From contig NC_046640.1 in assembly GCF_900324485.2 (NCBI RefSeq), forward strand, positions 17,099,673 to 17,163,672: a stretch of 64,000 bases of DNA, in the 5' to 3' direction. How positions within the stretch are numbered: the stretch's first letter is position 1; each line of letters begins with the position of its first letter. Shown here piece by piece: positions 1 to 12,949 of this stretch. The notes beneath the pieces are model-generated. The model had not been told where the DNA came from and did no database searches. It saw only the letters and a program-made list of their open reading frames with translations. This stretch comes from Mastacembelus armatus. Lineage: Eukaryota > Chordata > Actinopteri > Synbranchiformes > Mastacembelidae. Position numbers and translations under genes: made by a program.

Positions 1-940
1 CACTAGATCAAATTTACATCTACATGCATCCATTACTTTTTAGGAACTGTAATTACTAAATATTTAACATGTTTTGTCTGATAAATAATGTATATCACTG
101 AATAATCATCAAAATAGGCATCACTTCATTTTAAGTTTTCAATAATCACATGAACTCCTGAAATGTAAATGTTTTCAAAGAATTACTTTCCTTTTACGTC
201 TGAGCAATTCTCTTAATGAACATATTAAGTGTTTATGGCATATGATTAAATGACAAAATGTTTTCTTCTCTGAATACATTTTTATTCATCCTTACATGCA
301 TAAATAATCACATCAATAACAGGACCTGGTATGTAAGCAGTGTGAGAAACCTATAGTCAAAACACCAAGTTATTCAAGGTTCATTTCAGAACAAGAACAA
401 ACAGCGTTTCCATGCAGGTGGACAAACATCAATCCTGCTGTTCCATGGTTATATGTCAGTGAGTGGACCAAGCTTACTGAATGGTTAATATGTGTGTACC
501 TGCAGTTATAATCGTATTATATTAACTCAGACATATTACCACTACCTGGAAAGTGACTTATTTCAATTAAATATCAATCACAACAAAACCAATATGGGTT
601 GATGGGTAGTTTTTCAAAACAGCGTTATAGTAACAGCCGAGTGTTTATGTTTACTAGTTTGCCTTTAGCCGTGTTACTTCCATTATTATCACTATTAACA
701 CTTCTACCAGCCAGTTTACACAGTAAATGAATTGCGATCCCGTAAAATGTGTAGACAGACAAACAAACGTCTCCCCTGGTTAGCAGTTAACACAGCCAGG
801 CTGGTGTGTTGTTAGCTTTAGCTGCCCATTAGCAACAGCTACCCAAGAAAGCAAATATCAACAGCTGGATAGACAGAAGACGTGGTGACGGGAACAAACA
901 ATCGCTTAACTGTTAGCTGTATATTGGCTTGAGGCCAACT
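1..940. other. AT-rich non-coding stretch
   Basis: There is no supported exon here. The sequence is AT-rich, with stops in all frames. If the minus-strand exon at 948-1050 is real, this would be its first intron. Confidence 0.5.
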
Positions 941-947
941 GTCTCAC

Positions 948-1050
948 CTGATTTGTGAGAATACTGAAGAGGGGCACCTTCAGACAGCCAAAACGCCGAC
1001 AGAAAAATCGCACCGGCCAGCAACAAAACATATCCATGGCGCCGCTCCAT
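948..1050 (-). CDS. Possible first coding exon of an unidentified secreted or membrane protein
   Basis: Read on the minus strand from the ATG ending at 1050, this stretch encodes about 34 residues beginning MERRHGYVLLLAGAIFLSAF. A short basic start is followed by a strongly hydrophobic run and then polar residues, the shape of a cleavable signal peptide or first membrane segment. An in-frame TAA lies four codons upstream, so this ATG is the first in its frame. The exon ends at CAG followed by GTGAG (donor at 947), in phase 1. The rest of the gene would lie at lower coordinates, but no second exon is apparent in 1-940, so it is probably outside the window. I do not recognise the protein. An overlapping frame also has a well-placed GCCATGG start but encodes nothing signal-like. 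Confidence 0.4.
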
Positions 1051-2380
1051 CCTCCTAGCTTAGCTAACAAAATGTTAGCCAATTGGATTCGTCACCCGAA
1101 AAAACAAATGGATGATTTGATGATATACACGGTTTTTTAATCATTGATGATCATTGTCAATGTAGGCTACATAAACAAGCATATTTTCTGTTTAGCGACT
1201 TGCTAATAGCCAGCTAACTAGCTTCAGCTAGCATTACAACGCTAACAATTTTAGCTGACGACAGCAAATACCGCTACAAATTGTAGTGTCCCGTTGCCCA
1301 TAGAGACAAAAGAAGCGAACGCTTTTCATGACCTATCATATTACTAATGAGTATTTACTGTTTTTAAATAAACATAACTAAAGGAAATTAAGCGATAGCT
1401 CTGACTATCATGAAACACCTCTCCTACAAAGCGCCATGTTCCTGTTCAACGTCACGTCACGGAATAAGGCGTAAGACTTCACATGATTGACATGTTCACG
1501 AGCCAATCACCACGAAGAATGAGTTTACGTTAAACACATCCAACCAATCAACTTCAAGTTTTATTGTCAAGCACGTAAATCCAGAAACAAACCTGAAGAA
1601 CGCTGTATACACCCAGACACTCGCGGACCATGTGAGGCACACAGAGGATTAGGAAAGACGGCCAGTCTATAATAGGCCTGAATGTTTTTCTGGATTAACG
1701 ATATAAATCACCAGATGGATGAGTAACTGTAAACTGACAATAGTTTAAGCATTATGATTGATTTCTTGTATTTCTTGTATCTTGTTTCTTTTATTTCAGT
1801 TTCTTTCTGGTGTTTAAATATTAACACTGCCGAGTATTAGAATAACTGGGTAACTCCATATTTCCATTAATGAAACCTCATTAAATTATTAATGCAAAAC
1901 AAACCACCAAAATCAAACACTAATCTCATTAGCTACAAATAAAGGAAAGAAGCTCTTGAACATTTCTGTTGACATATTGTAGGTGACTGATTCAAGTTAA
2001 AGAAAGCCACACTCTACAGGCTACTAGGTTTTCCATAATGTGATTTTAATGACTTTCAAGGCATTGTACCTGCCAATTGATTTTTTACTGGGTGTGACAA
2101 AACCTATTAAAAACATATCAATAGATTTAAATATTGTAATGTTTTATGTATTTTTGGTAACAAGACAAACACACTTATTGCCTTTGTTATGTATAGCCCC
2201 TCCAATATGACAATTAACTTAAAAAAACTACCAGACAAAATGAATAACCTACTCCAATTAAGAACATATAGTAGATTGATCATATTGTTTATTAAATCTA
2301 AATAAGAAGAAGAATGTTAGCAGTACTGACATAAAAACCAATGTAGAATAAATCATATATAAATGTGCTTTTATATTTAT
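1051..2380. other. Intergenic region, promoter side of the putative minus-strand gene and upstream of the first parvalbumin
   Basis: No coding potential is seen. The first part (about 1060-1650) is relatively GC/CpG-richer and probably holds the promoter of the minus-strand exon. The remainder is AT-rich. A TATATAAAT-like motif lies at about 2355-2363 and could serve the first parvalbumin gene, but its first exon is not well defined. Confidence 0.4.
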
Positions 2381-2459
2381 CGTCATCATTTTCAGGTTTT
2401 TGGTGTATTTTTCCTATGACAATATGACTGAGAAAATTATCTGCTCTGATTAACTGATG

Positions 2460-2645
2460 AAGGAGGAGGAGGCATTTTGTGGCACTAGGGGACTCTCCCT
2501 GGGTTTGAGGACAGATAAGTCAGGTTGCTTCTTGCACTCTGGATCACAAAGCTCCAAGAGAGTGCTAGTGGCTTATACGCACAAAGCAAGAGCAACAGAG
2601 ATCTGTGCATCACAGACAGAGAGTGAAAACCTCACCCGAAGCACG
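2460..2645 (+). other. pvalb: Probable 5' untranslated exon of parvalbumin gene 1
   Basis: The other three genes in the array each have a non-coding first exon ending in a strong donor. Here the best equivalent ends at 2645, followed by GTGAGT. The 5' end is uncertain; a TATA-like motif near 2355 would make this exon long. This is inferred from the array's shared structure and the donor only. Confidence 0.3.
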
Positions 2646-3210
2646 GTGAGTACCAGGCTTTTGCAAATTTATATGCACGGTAATGCATGTGTGAGAATAG
2701 CTGGTAGTCCTGTGTGTTTGCGCCTTGTAGTGTCGCAGTTCTTTTGCAGGATATATACATTTTAAAATGTAGGAGGGAAAATAGGATATTCAACCCTATT
2801 TATGCTTGCACCTTCGAGTTACAAGAACTTCAAAGAAAATGTTTTAATTTGTTGGAGCCAAGTATTATGCAAATCTCATATGATTTATGCCAAATATATG
2901 ATGAAACATCTCCCACTGGGAAAATATTAGTTTAGAGAGTTGTATCATTTATTAATTTGGTGGTTCTTTACAATCGAAATGGTGCAGCCCTACCTATAAA
3001 GGCTACAACTCAACTTCTTAGTTTTTGAACTGCTGATTTACCTGAAGATTATTCATAGTGGACTCACTATGCCTAATCTATTCACAAGTTCTGACTGTTT
3101 TTATCTCACAGACTACAGCAAAAAAACACCTGCGCCAGTTTCATTTACTGTCACTTTGCATTTCTTCTGTGCAAGTGTGTGTGTATCCCTCAGGCAGCAA
3201 ACAAAGGACC

Positions 3211-4927
<1,717 letters not shown>

Positions 4928-5066
4928 AGACAATACATGTATGACCACAGTTGTCCTTTCCTGTTATTTTCTAATGGAAATCCCAACATTCCAAATTGTT
5001 TGATGCTAAGATCAGGAACCTCAAATATTCCATACCTTCCTGCTGCTCACCTTGTTGATGTGATAC

Positions 5067-5072
5067 AATAAA
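5067..5072 (+). promoter_or_regulatory. pvalb: Polyadenylation signal, parvalbumin gene 1
   Basis: AATAAA lies 140 nt after the stop codon, a normal 3' UTR length for this family. Confidence 0.7.
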
Positions 5073-5099
5073 GATGTTTGGTGCAAAGATAGCTAAAGC

Positions 5100-6715
5100 T
5101 TGGAATTAGTTGTGCGTTTAATCAATCAGGTACCAGAAATTGATTAATAAATATATTTAAGATGTGATATGACTGTCTGCTGGTCCTTTTTTTCACTTGC
5201 CTGAAGGCACAATATATTCAACATATCAGTTTATTCTATGGCAGGGTGTAGATGTCACTAAATCCTGGGTATAAAGTACCTGCATCTACATCAAAAGGTG
5301 TTTATCCTGACTAATTTTTAGAGCATCAGGTTCAGAGTGGGCCAATACTTACCATCCTAATGGAAGTGATGGGAAAACTGAAAAGCCACTGAATCCAATT
5401 ATAAGAAAAACATTAGTTTTAAGTTGGCAGAATTTAACCTATAAATTGATGGGACTCATGCATTTTAAATATTCCCCATATTTTCCGTATTGGGACTTAT
5501 GCTGCCTTCTGGTTGAATTTCTGATTCCTAAAGAACCAGATACAAATCTCTAGCATAATTACAACAACATTTGTAGCTTATACAGAACAGAGAGTCTGAA
5601 ATGAGTTCCTGTGATGTCGGAATAGATGTTTAGGAGCTAAAGGTCTTAAGGTTTACAGTTCATAAATAGGTCATAAAGGTCATGAAAACACATTAATCAG
5701 TCACACAGCTGACAGAAACACTGAAATAAGGGCGTCCTTTTAGGCAATTACCATGTGAAAAAGAGTTGTATTGTAGGTCATTAAAATACTAGTAAAGTTG
5801 TCAACATATGCTTAGCTTGTTCACGTGTCCACAGAGGCAATCACACAGCACACAAAAATACTCTGAATGATTGGGACATTGCCAACTAAGGACAAGGATC
5901 TGGTGCTCTAGTCGCCTGTCTTTTCCCTGCTAGGGTACTGGGTGTGTTTGAAACTTGACTCACTGCATAGAAAGTCATGGAGAACCTTATGGAAATACAC
6001 TGTAGCCTATACTTTGGGTACAGCTAGTCACAGACAACATATAGGCAGAGGCCACACATATCTATCATCTGAGACTGTGACAGGGTGGTTTTGCAACTCC
6101 AGTACTTCAGATGCAAGAATAGAAATCCTGACTACAGTAATTTAGAATACACTATTAACACAACTGCACTAGAATACAGTCTAGCTGTATCATAAGATAA
6201 GGCTATTCTGAGTTGGATAAGTACACTGCACGATCATAATGTATATGAATGGGCTATATAACATTTTACTGAAACCATGGCGTGATGCCACATCAGAGAA
6301 AGCGTTTTAAGGGCAGTGTAAGCAGTGCTTCTAGTTACAATTTAATGAAGCCTAACAGGAGTTTACATTTCTAATGTATGATTTAAGTTTAATGTCATAG
6401 GAATATTTCCTGTGTTAATTCAGACAGTGAATAGCTGTGAAACTGACCATGAGTCTGTGCTGTTCATTCATGTGAAGTTTATCTTTATGCTTTCCTTGCA
6501 AGCCAAAATAGGGGATATGACTAATGGCCTACGCTCTCACACGTCCATTCTTTTCATTTATATTCCTAGATGAAACTTGCTGCATCAAATGCAGTATCTT
6601 AAATGTTGGCCATAAATCATATTAATGCAACATGTCCTGTGAAGTCAGTGACCACAGGCCTACTCAGATTTCCTAGCTATAGGCCTCCTCACACATGGTA
6701 GAATCCTCATTTGTT
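5100..6715. other. Intergenic region between parvalbumin genes 1 and 2
   Basis: No exon, RNA gene or recognisable repeat is seen. Composition is AT-rich and unremarkable. Regulatory sequence for the gene beginning near 6850 probably lies at the right end. Confidence 0.5.
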
Positions 6716-6718
6716 CAC

Positions 6719-6728
6719 CTAAAAATAG
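6719..6728 (+). promoter_or_regulatory. Consensus MEF2 site upstream of parvalbumin gene 2
   Basis: CTAAAAATAG is a perfect match to the MEF2 consensus YTAWWWWTAR. It lies about 92 bp upstream of the TATA box at 6820. MEF2 factors drive muscle genes, which suits a muscle parvalbumin. The match is seen directly; function is inferred. Confidence 0.5.
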
Positions 6729-6819
6729 GTCAAGACTCGTAGACACATTTTTTCAAAACCCATGCATCTTGGTATCTGATACTGAGACTCAAGGCTCTGT
6801 AAATGGTGTTGCTCAAGGA

Positions 6820-6827
6820 TATATAAG
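6820..6827 (+). promoter_or_regulatory. pvalb: TATA box of parvalbumin gene 2
   Basis: TATATAAG lies about 80 nt upstream of a clear donor (AAAG|GTGAGT at 6899/6900). The non-coding first exon would therefore run from about 6850 to 6899. Confidence 0.65.
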
Positions 6828-6849
6828 AGAGAGGGAAAGGGGTTTAGAC

Positions 6850-6899
6850 CATTCACACGAGTCCGCCTTGGTTTTCACTCGCCTCAACGCAGCACAAAG
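6850..6899 (+). other. pvalb: 5' untranslated first exon of parvalbumin gene 2
   Basis: The start is estimated from the TATA box at 6820. The end is a strong donor at 6900. The next exon opens at 7683, eight bases before the start codon, after a pyrimidine-rich tract ending TTTTCTAAG. Confidence 0.55.
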
Positions 6900-7690
6900 G
6901 TGAGTGGGAAGTGCGTCATGCAAGGCCACAGATAAGGAGATCCCTGTGGACTATCAACTGTAGAGAGAAATGGAAGCAACAACAGCTACGACTACATGGA
7001 CCATTCACGATTCTATCTTTATGAAAAGGAGGCCAGATGGGGCAACTTTATTTCAAAGGATCAACATTTGTGGATGATAAATGCTATTTTACATGACCTC
7101 TTTTAACCGGATCAAACAAAATCACACCCAAAGCTAATGTACCATTGTGTTTGACATCACTGCGTTTCCACAGCTGCATTGTTTATTTGTGGCTGTGATG
7201 CATGTTGCTGCGATTTGGCATCTCAGTGGGAGTACCATCTATTTAGTGCCATAGCAGCATAGCGCTTTGGGATGAACAGAATCAGACCTGTGCTGTGATC
7301 AGACATCCGGAGGGCAAAGAATAATTCTTTAGCCCATTAAAAACAGGAACCATGATGCTGTGTGGCAGGCTTCGTAATTTAGAGGAATCAAATATTTTAT
7401 TCCTGAGCAATATATGTAACAGTTGCAAGTTGATTTTAGCCCAGAGACCAATGTAAGGCTGATTTTAAAACATATACTCTTCCTATTTAAGAAAAACACA
7501 TGAAACCCTCTGAATACTCTCTAAAGTAACTGTATGCTAGGCCTAGAGTGTGTGACTCTGAGATGTCAGTTATTCAAAAGCTTGCCTTAAATAATGGTTT
7601 TTGCACTACAACAATATAAGCGCTGTGAAGGATTTATGATGCTTATACTAATCCCAAGCCTTTGTCTTCTTTCTTTTCTAAGATTAAAAA

Positions 7691-8785
7691 ATGGCCTTTG
7701 CTGGTGTCCTCAATGATGCTGATGTGAAAGCAGCTCTGGATGGCTGCTCAGGTGAGCTGCATTTATGATACAGCAAATGCACTGATTTATGTCTTCATTT
7801 TCATTATTATTGTCTGTAAATTTTACAAATGTTCACTGCCACTTTATATCATCTGAGAAATCCTGTGTTGTGCCCACACTGACTGTTGAGTTTTAATGGT
7901 ATTAAAATGTGTGCTCCAGCTGCTGACTCCTTTGACTACAAGAAGTTCTTCCACTCCTGTGGCCTGTCCAACAAGTCTGCAGATGACGTCAAGAAGGCCT
8001 TCAAAATCATTGACCAGGACAACAGTGGCTTCATTGAGGAGGATGAGCTGAAGTAAGACATTCTAGTAGTTCACAGTTACAGCAGACGCTTGATCCTTAG
8101 ACCTCAGTGGCAAAAATATACCCCACAAAAATTATTCATTATTCATATGTTGTGTTTATATTAGGTCAAAATCAGTCTGAAAACACGGAAATACCCTTTC
8201 TTTTTGGCTTAGCTTGTTTTTAATCAGATGTTAGATAAGACCCCTGTGCTTAATTAACCCTGGTGGTTTTTATATTTTAATCCCAATAGATCACAAGCAA
8301 AGGCACTTTTTTTTTTTTTTAAAGGAAACTGTTTTTTTATAATGATTTCGTGCAGATCAATCAGTATAGTCTGAGATGTAACTCCTGCTATTTGCATCTA
8401 TCAGGCTGTTCCTGCAGAACTTCTCTGCTGGTGCCAGAGCACTTACTGACAAGGAGACCAAGGCTTTCCTCGCTGCTGGTGACACTGATGGTGATGGCAA
8501 GATCGGAGTCGATGGTAAGAGCACAGCACCCTGATCTGCATATCTTTGATTGTAGCCAAACACAGTAGAGATTATTTCTTATGCCTGTAAATCTCTCTTG
8601 CAATTTCATTGTTAACATTCATTCACACACTTCCAATATCTGCACAGAGTCAAGCTCTCGATCAGAGAGTGGTCCAATTAGTCTAGCTGACAGTTAGAGA
8701 GTTAAGAATCTGGGTACATTTTGATCACTACTAATGGCAGTTTTATTCTACTTTTACAGAGTTTGCTGCCCTTGTAAAGGCATAA
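7691..8785 (+). CDS. pvalb: Parvalbumin, beta-type (array member 2), four coding exons
   Basis: Coding exons are 7691-7751, 7920-8052, 8405-8514 and 8760-8785 (61/133/110/26 nt), giving 109 residues, the standard beta-parvalbumin length. The protein starts [20 protein letters not shown] and ends EFAALVKA. The CD loop is [12 protein letters not shown] and the EF loop [12 protein letters not shown], both canonical Ca2+ sites. It acts as a cytosolic Ca2+ buffer; in fish, genes of this type are abundant in fast white muscle and are the major fish allergens. By my hand count it matches the next gene at about 88 of 109 residues, so the two are fairly close duplicates. The TATA box at 6820 and MEF2 site at 6719 suggest muscle expression. 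A polyadenylation signal lies at 9021. The family call is secure; the numbered orthologue is not. Confidence 0.97.
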
Positions 8786-9020
8786 ATTTCCATTGACCAA
8801 GATCCACTTCTTTTCATGGAACTGCAAACTACTTCCAAGATTCAGTAATCATCTTCTGAAAGAATATTTTTATACCTTATTTATGAGTTGCCTGTGGACT
8901 ATTTCCCAACATGGAACACATAATTTACAGTTAATGTTCAGATTTGTTATATGTTCTGAAAAATTACTTGTGAAACTGTACAACACCATCTGCACGTTTG
9001 AGGAAGAGTGAAAAACCAGG

Positions 9021-9026
9021 AATAAA
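9021..9026 (+). promoter_or_regulatory. pvalb: Polyadenylation signal, parvalbumin gene 2
   Basis: AATAAA lies about 235 nt downstream of the stop codon, in AT-rich 3' UTR. Confidence 0.7.
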
Positions 9027-9039
9027 TACTCTTTTGGTG

Positions 9040-10735
9040 TAAAGTCATCTCATTCAGGACAGTTGTTTTTGCATTGGTATATTATATTATTATATATTAT
9101 ACAACCCACTGTTCCCGCAGCCGTGGCTGTGTCAACACAATGGGTTGAGGTTAAGGAAATCCAAAATGAGATTCCACTTGCCAGAGTTTTTGAATACTAG
9201 GAGGTGCTGAGAGACAGTTGAACTGACCTGCCCAGCACTTGTTTGATAATTGGTTAATGAAAAGAGGAGTGTAGCTGGACTCAGGCCAGTTGCTGGCAAA
9301 CATCCTGGGACTGTCCCTAGGGCTTTGCACACATACTTCCTGGACCCAGGGAGTTTTGCAATGGATAGCTGCCACACATAGTGTAATTAGGTGATCTGTT
9401 CCAAGGTGTTTTTCTCCACCAACTGCTGAGTAGTCAATTAGATGATGTGCTGTGGCAACAGGAGGGCTATTAACAGCCACTGATGCATCAGCAGGACTTA
9501 AATCTGCTGCAAGGATGCAGAACTGTAATGCAATGTGCCACATTTTCTTTTGAACTATTCGATATACATGAACTGGCCTTGGAAGACATCAACAATGGCT
9601 CAGTCATATTAAAGTCAAATTACAATTCCAGTGGAAGTGGAAATTATGAATGCTTAGAAAACCACAAGTCAGCAATAAGTAAATCCTCAGCCCTATCAGA
9701 TGAACCTCGTTACCATCAACCGGTGGTCAAAACAGAGAATTAATAAGGATAGCAGATTAATGTTTCCTCAGGCTTTCCCCACAGGACAGTGCTGCCACCT
9801 ACAGATCAAAATTTTTCTCTCAACATTACAAGTGGAGCTGTACAGACAAAATAAACAAGATCAGAATACAATTCTCCTTCGTTTTGTTTTTTTGTTTATG
9901 TTTTTTTTTTTTTTTTTTTTTGGCTTGGTGTGAAGTAAAATTATTTTCCAGGCAGCATGATTATTCTGCTATTAGGATGACCTGAGTGGAAGGTTTGACG
10001 ACAAAGAAAGGGGGATATGTGCAGAAAACAGTAAAAAAGTTTTTACCTCAACAAAAAATCTCTCAGTCCATTTTGACTCGGTTGAACAATAAGGAAGAAT
10101 AAATATATTCTTAGAAAATGTGCAATAAATTAACTTGCCAGTCAAACTAGAACCGATGTAAATTTGTATTGTTTCTGTGCGCCACAATGAGCATAATGCT
10201 TTGTACTTGATTCGATTGAAGTAGAACAGACTAGATTATGAAAATGTTTCTACATAGAGATTTAAATCTGCCTGAATACACTCTTCACACATGCTCCTAC
10301 TGTAGTAACCCTGTGGAAACTAGATATTTTCTCACAAAGTGATTTATTTTGCACATACACAAGGCAAAAGTAGCATATATCTAATTAAACATACTAACCT
10401 CAACGCATGAATATTCATTTCCTTCCAAAAACAACGTTAAACAAAAAAAGGGAAAACTACCAGTTAGCGCCACTTTCGCCAGCTCTAACACATGCATGCT
10501 CAGGAGCCACCCTCTAGAATAAGGTTGTGCGTTGGCAGCAACACTTCCAATTCGTCCTTCTCAGCAGTGCACAGGCCTATTCTTAGCATCGGGGATATGA
10601 AAGACTTCTTCAAACGCACCTTTTAAGCGTCTTCATTTGTGAAACTTAAAATAGACCACTGTCTGGCATCAGGGCGATTTTTCACCACCCCCTTGTCGGT
10701 GTCAGTTATCTTATGCCTCAGATTTCGATGGACTG
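9040..10735. other. Intergenic region between parvalbumin genes 2 and 3
   Basis: No supported gene. A run of 21 T lies at 9901-9921, preceded by T-rich sequence, possibly the reversed tail of an old retroposed copy, though no body could be recognised. Several short open frames here have no splice signals or protein-like composition and are taken as chance. Confidence 0.5.
9901..9921. repeat. Homopolymer T run
   Basis: There are 21 consecutive T residues following a T-rich stretch. It is a simple repeat with no assigned element. Confidence 0.8.
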
Positions 10736-10739
10736 TAAG

Positions 10740-10747
10740 TATAAAAG
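10740..10747 (+). promoter_or_regulatory. pvalb: TATA box of parvalbumin gene 3
   Basis: TATAAAAG lies about 85 nt upstream of a donor at 10832/10833 (AAAG|GTGAGT), the same arrangement as in gene 2. Confidence 0.7.
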
Positions 10748-10769
10748 GTCACCGAGAACACCGGGAAGA

Positions 10770-10832
10770 TCACTGCAGTCGACTCGAGTCTAGTCTGTAT
10801 CACCTGTACCCTACTAAACAAAGACACCAAAG
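10770..10832 (+). other. pvalb: 5' untranslated first exon of parvalbumin gene 3
   Basis: The start is estimated about 30 nt after the TATA box. The end is set by the GTGAGT donor at 10833. The coding exon begins at 11495 after TTTCTGCAG, six bases before the start codon. Confidence 0.55.
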
Positions 10833-11317
10833 GTGAGTTTGAATGAATGGAGAAAAGATACCCGGGATCCGACAGCATCACTCTTGGCATCTCTGAGAAA
10901 ACATGAATGATTGTTAACTTTACGTTTTAACAAGGACTTCGCACTTCAATGCAGCATCTAAAGAAAATGATTCGCTGGTCCCAAACGTTGTGGTTTTTTT
11001 CGCGGGGTATTCAGCTCAGTGAAGAAATGGATTACTGGTCAGATCTCCCAGCATCTATAGAATCGAATGGGATTTGGAAACGCAACCTCAAACATGCCGT
11101 TCAGAAAGAAGCGGACTGAATTACTAACTTTTGGAAACGTGAAAAAAAAAATCTATTTCTAATCTAGCTCTGTTCCGTTTGGGATCATTAACAGATTTTT
11201 AAAATAGGTTTGTTTCTTGCTGATCAAACTGTAAATGACAGCAAATCACGGAATGATACATAGAATGATAATCTATTGCTGATCCACATTCAGTATATGA
11301 TTAATTCACTGCCCATT

Positions 11318-11396
11318 CTATGTACCTACTGTGGACTGTAGTCAACAATAGCCTATTGTTGACTACAGTCCACAGTAGGTACATAGTCAACAATAG
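11318..11396. repeat. Near-perfect palindrome with 34-bp arms plus a short direct repeat
   Basis: Bases 11318-11351 and 11353-11386 are exact reverse complements, with one base (11352) between them. The 13-base string TAGTCAACAATAG at the inner end of the left arm (11339-11351) recurs at 11384-11396, immediately after the right arm. It lies in intron 1 of parvalbumin gene 3. The inverted copy followed by a direct repeat is the pattern left by a short template-switch event; it would also form a tight hairpin or cruciform. Confidence 0.95.
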
Positions 11397-11500
11397 GCTG
11401 TGTGATACTAAAACCTTCCCTAGAGAGTAGCCCATTGACCATTATATGCTGTACCAAAATAGCCTATAAAAATGGCTTTCATTTATTTCTGCAGATAGAA

Positions 11501-12403
11501 ATGGCCTTCGCAGGTGTACTGAAGGATGCTGACGTCGCTGCAGCCCTGGAGGCGTGCAAAAGTAAGTCCTCAAGTGGCGTTTGCAATCACAGCCCCACTG
11601 TGTGACTTTTTTTAGTTTGGAGCATCAGTAGCCAGCTCCTGCATTTTAGTAACAGCCTGCGTTGATTTCAGCCGCAGATTCATTCGACCACAAGAAGTTC
11701 TTCCACTCCTGTGGTCTGTCCGGCAAGACCCCCGAGGACGTCAAGAAGGCCTTCGCCATCATCGACCAGGACAAGAGCGGTTTCATTGAGGAGGATGAGC
11801 TGAAGTAAGACACACACCACAGGAGTGACACATCTGCATCCGATGCGTTATTTAAAGCACAGGCTGCCCACATGAGACACTAGACAATCTTCCATATCTT
11901 CCATCTTTATGTTCTGGCAGCCCATCAACTACAAAAACAATAGGGAATCATGTTTAAGTGGACTGTAGGCTACAGTATTGTTATAACCAGGCTATGAGGA
12001 CTGAAGGAATGTACAGGAAGTGTTTTGTTTTGGATACATTTTCTATTTTCCCCCTGTGGTCACATAGTAAATGTTTTCAACGGTGAAGAACATCAGAACT
12101 TAAGACTTCAGATTGTACAGGAAAAGTGTCCGATGGGAGCTGAGGTCCGTGAACTAACCACCACCTCTGCGTGTGCACAGGTTGTTCCTGCAGAACTTCA
12201 AGGCAGATGCACGCGCACTGACCGACGCCGAGACCAAGGCTTTCATGAAGATCGGTGACACCGACGGTGATGGCAAGATTGGCGCTGAAGGTATGGGCTG
12301 CATATGGCTGCAGGGTGGTAAAGGCACTTAGGTGGAAACTAAGCACCAGCTGATTGTGTTCTCCTGTCTCCCTGCAGAGTTCGCTGCCTTGGTTAAGGCA
12401 TAA
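11501..12403 (+). CDS. pvalb: Parvalbumin, beta-type (array member 3), four coding exons
   Basis: Coding exons are 11501-11561, 11672-11804, 12181-12290 and 12378-12403 (61/133/110/26 nt), giving 109 residues. The protein starts [20 protein letters not shown] and ends EFAALVKA. The CD loop is [12 protein letters not shown] and the EF loop [12 protein letters not shown], both canonical. Of the four genes this looks most like the abundant, allergenic muscle beta-parvalbumin. Its coding exons are more GC-rich than those of genes 1 and 2, which may reflect codon choice for high expression. A TATA box lies at 10740 and a MEF2-like motif with one mismatch (CTATTCTTAG) at 10577. Intron 1 carries the palindrome at 11318-11396. 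A polyadenylation signal lies at 12644. Confidence 0.97.
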
Positions 12404-12643
12404 AATGGCAAGTGACCAACAACACCTGCTCTGATGGAACAACAAAGCCCACGTCGACCTCCCCCCCTTTTCAACTGAATATAAATAATTTTTATACATT
12501 TGCTTAAGAGACGATTCCTCCTCTACAACACACTGTCCAAAATGATGATTGTGAATGTCGCTCGGTTGTGTTCATGTCTTAAATATGAATTTTGCTTACT
12601 GTAAAATCTATGATGCACTTTCCAGGAACGAACGGTAAAAAAG

Positions 12644-12649
12644 AATAAA
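12644..12649 (+). promoter_or_regulatory. pvalb: Polyadenylation signal, parvalbumin gene 3
   Basis: AATAAA lies about 240 nt downstream of the stop, in a context (GAATAAATATTCTTTTG) close to that at the end of gene 2 (GGAATAAATACTCTTTTG). This supports a shared 3' UTR ancestry. Confidence 0.75.
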
Positions 12650-12900
12650 TATTCTTTTGCTACGGTCTTATTGGACTTTTATTCTATATGTTGTATTGTG
12701 TTATAAACTAGAAGCCCAGTTCTCCCTCTCTAATTCAAATAAATCAAATGAAACAGAACAACATTTGTGTTGCCAAAGCATATAAAAGAAAATAGTGTAT
12801 GAAGAAAAATAAGCCAATTATATTTATTATAATACAAGCTGGTGATGTAATGCTCACTATTAAAACAAATAGCACCCCCACCCATAAACACACACCTAAT

Positions 12901-12904
<4 letters not shown>

Positions 12905-12944
<40 letters not shown>
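12905..12944. repeat. (CA)n microsatellite
   Basis: About twenty CA units without interruption. Confidence 0.95.
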
Positions 12945-12945
<1 letters not shown>

Positions 12946-12949
12946 TGTC

